From: Melioribacteraceae bacterium
GTDB taxonomy: Bacteria; Bacteroidota; Ignavibacteria; Ignavibacteriales; Melioribacteraceae
Length of the DNA: 6,127 nt
Reading direction: 5' to 3'
Assembly (NCBI GenBank): GCA_026987055.1
Contig: JALSNL010000451.1
Location: 1-6,127 of the forward strand
Both the position numbers and the translations under genes were made by a program. The notes under the pieces were generated by a model. That model had not been told where the DNA came from, searched no databases, and saw only the letters and a list, made by a program, of their open reading frames with translations. Shown in pieces: positions 1 through 4,755 of this stretch; position 1 is the stretch's first letter; each line of letters opens with the position of its first letter.

Positions 1-2232
1 AGTGCTTTTTCTACAGACCGCGCTTTACAACAATTAGCAGTAATTGCCAAAAAACCTCATTATGTAGGAACGTCAGCACACACTAAAGTTCGTGAATACA
101 TCGTAGCACAACTGGAACAATTGGGATTACAAGTACAGATTCAAAAACAAGAAGCCATTAACTCCAAATGGAAAGGCGGCACGTACACCTATAATATCAT
201 TGCACGGATTCATGGAACCGGAAAGGGAAAAGCCCTGTTGTTATTATCCCATTACGATTCTACTCCGCATTCATCTTTTGGAGCTAGTGATGATGGAAGT
301 GGCGTAGTCACTTTATTAGAAAGTTTGCGCGCTTATATCGCATCCGGAAAAAAACCTACAAATGATATTATCATCGTAATGAGCGATGCAGAAGAATTGG
401 GCTTGTTAGGTGCTGAAGCTTTTGTAAAACATCATCCTTGGGCAAAAGAAGTAGGTTTGGTGATAAATTTAGAAGCCAGAGGTAGCGGTGGCCCTAGCTA
501 TATGTTACTGGAAACCAATGGGGGAAATCATCGTTTTATACAAGCCTTTCAACAGGCTAAAACCCCTTATCCGGTAGGAAATTCATTGATGTACAGTATT
601 TATAAAATGCTTCCTAATGATACAGACCTTACGGTTTTTAGAGAAGACGGAGATATAGACGGATTTAATTTTGCCTTTATAGACGATCATTTTGATTATC
701 ATTCGGCACAGGATAACTACAAACGTCTGGATAGAAAAACCTTAACACATCAAGGAAGCTATGTGATGGCATTGTTAAACTATTTTTCGGATGCCGATTT
801 ATCGACATTAAAAGGAAAATCGGATGATGTTTTCTTTAATTTTCCGGGCTTTGGAATGGTATATTATCCTTTTAGTGCCGTACCGGCATCTATTATCTTG
901 TTGAGTATTGCTTTTGTTTTCCTATTTATTTATGGGGTTCGTAAACAGAAACTAAGCCTTACGGGAAGTGTCAAAAGCTTTATCCCGCTTCTCCTTGCTC
1001 TAGTAGCAGCAGGGTTGATCGGTACTTTTGGATGGAAATTTATATTAGTTTTATTTCCACAATATCAAGATATATTACACGGTTTTCCTTACAATGGGCA
1101 TTTATACATTGTGTTTTTTGTCAGTCTTATAATTAGTGTGCTGTTTTGGATTTATAAATCGTATTTTAAAAAAGGGGCTATTCCAGATTTGATGGTAGCG
1201 CCTATTTTAATTTGGATTGTACTCAATTATCTCATTGCTTTTAAATTGACCGGAGCCGGGTTTTTTGTAATTCCCTTATTGGGTCTGATGATTAGCTGGA
1301 CTATTTTGTTGTTTACCAATGATTCGCCCAGAAAACGTATTTGGTTGTTTACTTTTTTAGCTTTGCCTACCTTATTGATTTTTGCTCCATTGGTAAAGAT
1401 GCTACCGGTTGGATTGGGTTTGAAAATAATTGGTGCCAGTCTGGTATTGACCTCTTTATTATTCGTTAGTTTATTGGGGGTATTGGGCTTTTATTCCAAT
1501 ACCAAACAGCTTTCTAAATTGTTTGCTATCGTTGCAGTGCTAGCCTTTATAACTGCCTATTTTAAATCCGATTATTCCGTACAACGCAGGCAACCCAACA
1601 GTGCCTTTTATTTGCAAGATAATGAGAATCAGGAAGCCTATTGGTTGAGTTACAATAGAGAAAATGATTCCTATACACGACAATTTTTAGGCGACAATCC
1701 ACAGATAGGTGATCTTTCGCTTTCCTTTAGCAGTAAATTTAAAACAAAGCTTCATTTTTATAAAAAAACCGCCTCTCGTAACATTCCGGCTCCCGAAGTG
1801 CAAAAAACACTGAATGACACCTTGTTTACAGATAAGAATGTATATGAATATACCATCAAACCAAAACGAAAAACCAATGTATTATTACTAAATGCTCGGG
1901 ATAGTATTCATTTTTATTCGATTCGTTTTAACGGAGAGCCTTTGGGCAAAAAAGACCCTAAAAGTCCGTTTGTTTACAAGGTTACCAAAGAAAATCCTAA
2001 GATTATTGCCTATTATTTAGCAGAAGGAGTCGATAGTCTGCATATCAGTATGCGCCTTCCAAAAAACGAAAAACCTTCTATTGATTTGTATGACATTTCT
2101 TTTGATTTACAAAACAATCCTGCATTTCACATCACACCTAGGAGTAAGACTATGATGCCCACTCCTTTTGTTATTAATGATGCTGTAATTGTTAAAACTA
2201 AGTTATGTGCAAATAGAAAAACAAGTCTATGA
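1..2232 (+). CDS. Membrane-anchored M28-family zinc metallopeptidase, 5' end missing
   Basis: The frame is open from base 1 (743 codons in the window), so the gene starts upstream; the TTG at 121 is not its start. Numbering residues from base 1, the M28 co-catalytic zinc site is complete: HYD (H84, D86), SDDGSG (D97 as likely bridging ligand), AEELG (E131 as general base, E132 as ligand), NLEARG (E158) and YHSAQDN (H234). About residues 290-521 hold some eight hydrophobic membrane segments, followed by a soluble C-terminal domain of about 220 residues that is rich in predicted beta strands. Known M28 members are aminopeptidases or carboxypeptidases; substrate and sidedness here are inferred, with a periplasm-facing catalytic domain most likely. 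Homologues normally carry an N-terminal membrane anchor, presumably lost at the window edge. The last residues (from about LCAN to the TGA) are encoded by a GTTATGTGC recombination-like junction and may not be the ancestral C-terminus. The stop overlaps the next start (ATGA). Confidence 0.9.
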   Translation, partial: SAFSTDRALQQLAVIAKKPHYVGTSAHTKVREYIVAQLEQLGLQVQIQKQEAINSKWKGGTYTYNIIARIHGTGKGKALLLLSHYDSTPHSSFGASDDGSGVVTLLESLRAYIASGKKPTNDIIIVMSDAEELGLLGAEAFVKHHPWAKEVGLVINLEARGSGGPSYMLLETNGGNHRFIQAFQQAKTPYPVGNSLMYSIYKMLPNDTDLTVFREDGDIDGFNFAFIDDHFDYHSAQDNYKRLDRKTLTHQGSYVMALLNYFSDADLSTLKGKSDDVFFNFPGFGMVYYPFSAVPASIILLSIAFVFLFIYGVRKQKLSLTGSVKSFIPLLLALVAAGLIGTFGWKFILVLFPQYQDILHGFPYNGHLYIVFFVSLIISVLFWIYKSYFKKGAIPDLMVAPILIWIVLNYLIAFKLTGAGFFVIPLLGLMISWTILLFTNDSPRKRIWLFTFLALPTLLIFAPLVKMLPVGLGLKIIGASLVLTSLLFVSLLGVLGFYSNTKQLSKLFAIVAVLAFITAYFKSDYSVQRRQPNSAFYLQDNENQEAYWLSYNRENDSYTRQFLGDNPQIGDLSLSFSSKFKTKLHFYKKTASRNIPAPEVQKTLNDTLFTDKNVYEYTIKPKRKTNVLLLNARDSIHFYSIRFNGEPLGKKDPKSPFVYKVTKENPKIIAYYLAEGVDSLHISMRLPKNEKPSIDLYDISFDLQNNPAFHITPRSKTMMPTPFVINDAVIVKTKLCANRKTSL
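2202..2210 (+). repeat. Left boundary repeat GTTATGTGC of a putative gene cassette
   Basis: This 9-base word is the exact reverse complement of GCACATAAC at 2810-2818. The pair encloses only the 191-residue gene. It lies inside the last codons of the M28 gene and 18 bases before the next start codon. In integron cassettes the first bases (TTRRRY, after a G/TT crossover) are complementary to the outer arm of the attC at the far end, which is the relation seen here. The core is GTTATGT rather than the classical GTTRRRY, so the attC interpretation is inference. Confidence 0.5.
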
Positions 2233-2804
2233 AAAAAATATTAATAGAAGGATTACGATTTATTCATAGAAGAATTAATAATATTCATGCCCCAAAAAAC
2301 ATCTTAATTGAAGCTGAAGGGAATTTGGAATCACCAAATCCTTGTGATTGTGTTGACTTAGCAGAAGTAACTAATGAACATAATCCAGCAGATATTTTAA
2401 ATGGAATGGGAAAATGTATTGAATTAAAAGATTTTGAAAAAGCTGCAAAACTTTTCGCTATTGCAGGAGTATATGGGAATTATGACACCTACAGAGTAAA
2501 AGACAGAACTGCACATCAAGCTTTATTAGTTCTTCAACAAAATATTCTATTAAAATTAAACGAAAAGGATAAGGAAAAAATGATTTCGAATTTTAACAAA
2601 TTATTAAAAAAAGGTTCAGAAGAGTTAAATAATCTCTGTCAGGATATTCAAAAAGTTGGTATTCCAAAATACTTTCCGAGATATATGATCCAACACGGTA
2701 TGCAAGCATTTACAAATAAAGAAGGAAACGGACTTGTTGAAAAATTTAATAGCAAAGAAGCATGGACATTAGCCTTAAAAAGTTATTTACACTGTGGAGA
2801 ATAA
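2229..2804 (+). CDS. Hypothetical protein, 191 aa, probable cassette cargo
   Basis: I do not recognise a named family. The protein is mostly helical and charged, with no convincing signal peptide or membrane segment; the first 28 residues are basic and only mildly hydrophobic. Residues about 53-106 look like the conserved core: a helix pair resembling TPR or Sel1 repeats (KDFEKAAKLFAIAGVYG), then a distinctive YDTYRVKDRTAHQA stretch and a hydrophobic helix. Five cysteines are present (C39, C41, C63, C137, C189). The start at 2229 overlaps the M28 stop as ATGA. No Shine-Dalgarno sequence or separate promoter is visible, so expression probably depends on read-through and translational coupling from the M28 gene. 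Composition is more A+T-rich than the M28 gene. A perfect 9-bp inverted repeat closely flanks the gene, which suggests it arrived as a mobile single-gene unit. It could belong to an uncharacterised domain family that a profile search would name. Confidence 0.8.
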   Translation: MKKILIEGLRFIHRRINNIHAPKNILIEAEGNLESPNPCDCVDLAEVTNEHNPADILNGMGKCIELKDFEKAAKLFAIAGVYGNYDTYRVKDRTAHQALLVLQQNILLKLNEKDKEKMISNFNKLLKKGSEELNNLCQDIQKVGIPKYFPRYMIQHGMQAFTNKEGNGLVEKFNSKEAWTLALKSYLHCGE

Positions 2805-2809
2805 AATCT

Positions 2810-2833
2810 GCACATAACAACAGTAACCGTTGT
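2810..2833 (+). repeat. Right boundary repeat GCACATAAC with a small nested palindrome
   Basis: GCACATAAC (2810-2818) begins 5 bases after the stop of the 191-residue gene and mirrors GTTATGTGC at 2202-2210. It runs into a small hairpin-capable palindrome, ACAAC (2817-2821), a 7-base spacer, and GTTGT (2829-2833). This resembles the outer arm of an attC-like site (RYYYAAC-type end). No complete attC partner arm follows directly, because the transposase-bearing element begins within a few bases. The rest of the site may have been displaced to the far side of the insertion, where a GTTGTGCG end occurs at 4712-4719. That reconstruction is inference. Confidence 0.45.
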
Positions 2834-2860
2834 ACAAACCCATAAACTTTCCAAATCCCA

Positions 2861-2890
2861 TTAAAAAAGAGCTGATTTAAGCCCTTTTTA
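2861..2890 (-). terminator. Rho-independent terminator of the transposase gene
   Basis: Read on the minus strand this is AAAAAGGGCT, a TAAATC loop, then AGCTCTTTTT and further Ts. The stem has 10 pairs including one G-U wobble. On the plus strand the same position is an A-C mismatch, so the hairpin is stronger for minus-strand transcripts. It lies about 20 bases past the transposase stop codon. Confidence 0.65.
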
Positions 2891-2907
2891 TTATAGAAAA
2901 GCATTTT

Positions 2908-4482
2908 TCAGACTAATTTAAGAGAAAAATTAAAGCTCGTAAAACGGCTTAAAAACCGTTTCCAAGCTGTTTTTAATACTAGAATATTAAAAGCTAAAGT
3001 TTGCTTATTACTTTTTGCTTTTTTAGTGATGAATTTTAGGTATTTCTTGATATTATATGCCATAGCAGCCATATGCATTACTTTATTAGCTTGCCTAATG
3101 CCTATAGTATTTATCTTACGAAGCCCCATAAATTGAGTAAGTGTGCCAAAGACAGGCTCTACGGTACTACTTCGTTTTTTCTTAAAGTATTTACCTTTAT
3201 TAGATTTAATACGTTGAATGTTTCGCTGATATTCCGCTCTAAAAAAGGTAACCGAAAATTTCTTTTCTTTGGCTGATTTTCCTAAACATTTTTTCTTTAT
3301 TGGACAGTCTTTGCAGATAAAAGAAGAACATCGGTATTCTTTCTTTTTGGTCTTAGTTCTACTGTCTAAAAACACCTTTTTAAAAGGAATGATTTCGCCT
3401 TGAGGACAAGTATAATAATCGTGTTCTTTATGATAGATAAAACCAGTAGGGCCACCTTTGTAAGTTCCGTGAGGAGGAATATAACTCACTAAACCTAATT
3501 GCTCTAAAAAATGATAATTTTCGCCATCACTATATCCGGTATCAGCAAGTAAATTCATCCATAGTAAACCTTGTTTGTTTAAACGCTTTTTTAATCGTGT
3601 AGTGATGTCTTGCAAACATTGATTATCTTTTTTATCCGCGTGATAAGCTCCAATATCAGTAATAACGTGATGTGCTGTATCTACACTCAGCTGACTTAAA
3701 TAATTTAATTTTCGAGCTTTACCCGGTTTTACGCTAATACGAGAATCAGGATCGGTAGGACTATAATGTGTTTTATTGGAGGTGTATTTGGCATTTTTGG
3801 CAGCAGCACCGGGACGATGATTTTGGTCTTTTTTCCATTTTTTGTTTCTGCTAGCTATGGCATTAAGTTCGGCTTTTGTTGCAGTAACATTTTGCTGTGT
3901 TTTAGAGGCTTTATTAACTTTGGCTTTTCTACTGGATTTCGGCTTGTCCATATTGCTGATGTGGCGTATTTTTTGTAGGTATTCTTCCAACTCATCCGAA
4001 GGAACTTTAAGTTCTAAGCTATCCATAGAAGCATTCGCTTTAATAGGAGCAGAATCTATGGCTTGTGTATGTCCGCTAACCATTCCTTTATCAATACACA
4101 TAGTAAGAATATGCACAAAAACTTCTTCAAATAAAGTTTCATCAAATAACTGACGCGTACGGCTCAATGTGGAGTGCCAAGGCAAGGGTTCATCAATATC
4201 ATAGCCCAAAAAGTATAAAATATCTAAGCGCATACTACTGTGCTCTATAATTTTTCTATCACTGATAATATTTTCTAAATATCCCACAAGACATAGTTTA
4301 AAAAATACCACAGGATCAATGCTTACTTGCCCTTTACTACCGTAATATTTATGTGTTTTTTCATACAAAAAATCTAAATCTAAGACTGCTTTCAAGCGTT
4401 TGTAAAAATTATTCTCAGGTATGTGTTCGCTTAAATGAAAAATGGTAAATAATTTTTCTTGATAATTCTTTTTTCCTTGCAT
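2908..4482 (-). CDS. IS1182-family DDE transposase
   Basis: The protein has 524 residues, the usual size for IS1182 transposases, and appears intact. The N-terminal region (about residues 10-125) is the helical DNA-binding domain of DUF772 type, with the FFKLCLVGYLE and WHSTLSRTR stretches typical of the group. The catalytic triad is readable: D143 in AIDSAPIKANAS, D314 in LLADTGYSDG, and E442 in STVEPVFGTLTQFMGLRK. Between the second Asp and the Glu is a cysteine cluster (C359, C385, C390, C393, C399) that is probably a zinc-binding insert. A lysine-rich linker fills about residues 170-235. It catalyses cut-and-paste or copy-type movement of its own element through the DDE RNase-H fold. The start at 4482 gives the expected MQGKKNYQEKLF N-terminus; upstream there is no Shine-Dalgarno sequence, as is usual in Bacteroidota. 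Its terminator is at 2861-2890. Confidence 0.93.
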   Translation of the reverse strand: MQGKKNYQEKLFTIFHLSEHIPENNFYKRLKAVLDLDFLYEKTHKYYGSKGQVSIDPVVFFKLCLVGYLENIISDRKIIEHSSMRLDILYFLGYDIDEPLPWHSTLSRTRQLFDETLFEEVFVHILTMCIDKGMVSGHTQAIDSAPIKANASMDSLELKVPSDELEEYLQKIRHISNMDKPKSSRKAKVNKASKTQQNVTATKAELNAIASRNKKWKKDQNHRPGAAAKNAKYTSNKTHYSPTDPDSRISVKPGKARKLNYLSQLSVDTAHHVITDIGAYHADKKDNQCLQDITTRLKKRLNKQGLLWMNLLADTGYSDGENYHFLEQLGLVSYIPPHGTYKGGPTGFIYHKEHDYYTCPQGEIIPFKKVFLDSRTKTKKKEYRCSSFICKDCPIKKKCLGKSAKEKKFSVTFFRAEYQRNIQRIKSNKGKYFKKKRSSTVEPVFGTLTQFMGLRKINTIGIRQANKVMHMAAMAYNIKKYLKFITKKAKSNKQTLAFNILVLKTAWKRFLSRFTSFNFSLKLV

Positions 4483-4503
4483 AATAACTGATTAAATACA
4501 TCG

Positions 4504-4511
4504 TAAATATA
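4504..4511 (-). promoter_or_regulatory. Possible transposase promoter -7 box
   Basis: On the minus strand this reads TATATTTA, one base from the Bacteroidota -7 consensus TAnnTTTG, and it lies about 21 bases upstream of the transposase start. No clear -33 TTG box stands at the expected distance, and the whole stretch is A+T-rich, so a chance match is possible. Confidence 0.25.
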
Positions 4512-4539
4512 CTAATAATCAATAAATTAAATAAATTTC

Positions 4540-4559
4540 TACTACTTTATTATGTAGTA
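4540..4559. repeat. Small palindrome TACTAC-N8-GTAGTA
   Basis: Two perfect 6-base arms (4540-4545 and 4554-4559) enclose an 8-base A+T loop, between the transposase start and the outward promoter. It could be a subterminal transposase-binding site, an operator, or part of the original target. Nothing in the window distinguishes these. Confidence 0.4.
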
Positions 4560-4574
4560 TGTTTAAAATAATTG

Positions 4575-4582
4575 TATATTTG
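4575..4582 (+). promoter_or_regulatory. Bacteroidota-type promoter -7 box driving the metalloprotease gene
   Basis: TATATTTG matches the Bacteroidota TAnnTTTG -7 element at every fixed base. No good -33 TTTG box is visible at the usual 19-21 base spacing, where the sequence is A+T-rich. The predicted transcript would start near 4588 and carry a leader of about 160 bases before the metalloprotease start at 4752. The box overlaps the proposed right end of the insertion sequence, so it may be an outward insertion-sequence promoter or part of the original leader. Confidence 0.5.
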
Positions 4583-4590
4583 TGCAACAG

Positions 4591-4719
4591 GCACAAAAAA
4601 TATAAGGCATTGGGCAGATAGTGCTAAAATTCAATATGATAGCAATAAATAAACATAGTGCAAAACTGAAAATTAGGTGCTTTAAAATGCCAAACGCACC
4701 ATATTTAAACCGTTGTGCG
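4591..4719 (+). repeat. attC-like imperfect inverted repeat ending in GTTGTGCG
   Basis: Nested complementary arms can be read across about 129 bases: GCACAA (4591-4596) with TTGTGC (4713-4718), GGCATT (4606-4611) with AATGCC (4686-4691), and TTCA (4630-4633) with TGAA (4667-4670). The outer spacings are unequal, 9 against 21 bases, so the fold is imperfect. A competing inner hairpin pairs GGTGC (4676-4680) with GCACC (4696-4700). The size lies in the range of known attC sites, and the right end GTTGTGCG resembles GTTATGTGC at 2202. With the promoter at 4575 and the short frame 4636-4755, it accounts for most of the gene-poor stretch 4483-4751. The attC role is inference. Confidence 0.4.
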
Positions 4720-4755
4720 TCATTAGATGGAACGAAAAAACAAAACATAAAATGA
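4636..4755 (+). CDS. Possible 39-codon leader frame coupled to the metalloprotease gene
   Basis: An ATG at 4636 opens a short frame that passes through the GTTGTGCG motif and ends at TGA 4753-4755, overlapping the metalloprotease ATG as ATGA. An internal ATG at 4687 would give a 22-residue version starting MPNAPYLNRCAS. The peptide has no recognisable function. A plausible role, by analogy with the short ORF-11 in attI1 of class 1 integrons, is to bring ribosomes to a downstream start that lacks its own Shine-Dalgarno sequence. The M28 frame crosses its own junction in the same register. The frame is short and could be fortuitous. Confidence 0.3.
   Translation: MIAINKHSAKLKIRCFKMPNAPYLNRCASLDGTKKQNIK

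Larger units (their letters stand above)
2829..4588 (-). mobile_element. IS1182-family insertion sequence, ends approximate
   Basis: A single-transposase insertion sequence of about 1.7-1.8 kb is inferred from the complete IS1182-type transposase gene and its private terminator. The termini are not firmly resolved. The best outer pair is GTTGTACAAA (2829-2838) against TTTGTGCAAC (4579-4588), which match as inverted repeats at 9 of 10 positions with weaker similarity further in. A second, poorer candidate pair starts TAAAC near 2845 and 4562. I see no target-site duplication for either. The GTTG ends also resemble the neighbouring cassette-boundary repeats, so the 9/10 match could reflect those rather than the insertion sequence. 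The element is transcribed against its neighbours: convergent with the 191-residue gene and divergent from the metalloprotease gene. Confidence 0.55.

Noticed and set aside
121..123. TTG as start codon of the M28 peptidase
   Set aside because: The frame is open back to base 1, and the 40 upstream codons encode typical M28 N-terminal sequence (RALQQLAVIAKKPHYVGT).
3073..4153. Several plus-strand open frames (3073-3276, 3766-3978, 3842-4153)
   Set aside because: They lie antisense inside the intact transposase gene, which carries clear family motifs; their translations have no recognisable features.
4563..4748. 61-codon minus-strand frame
   Set aside because: It covers the palindromic leader in antisense; its hydrophobic, Cys/Phe-rich translation is what the reverse of such a repeat gives, and there is no start context.
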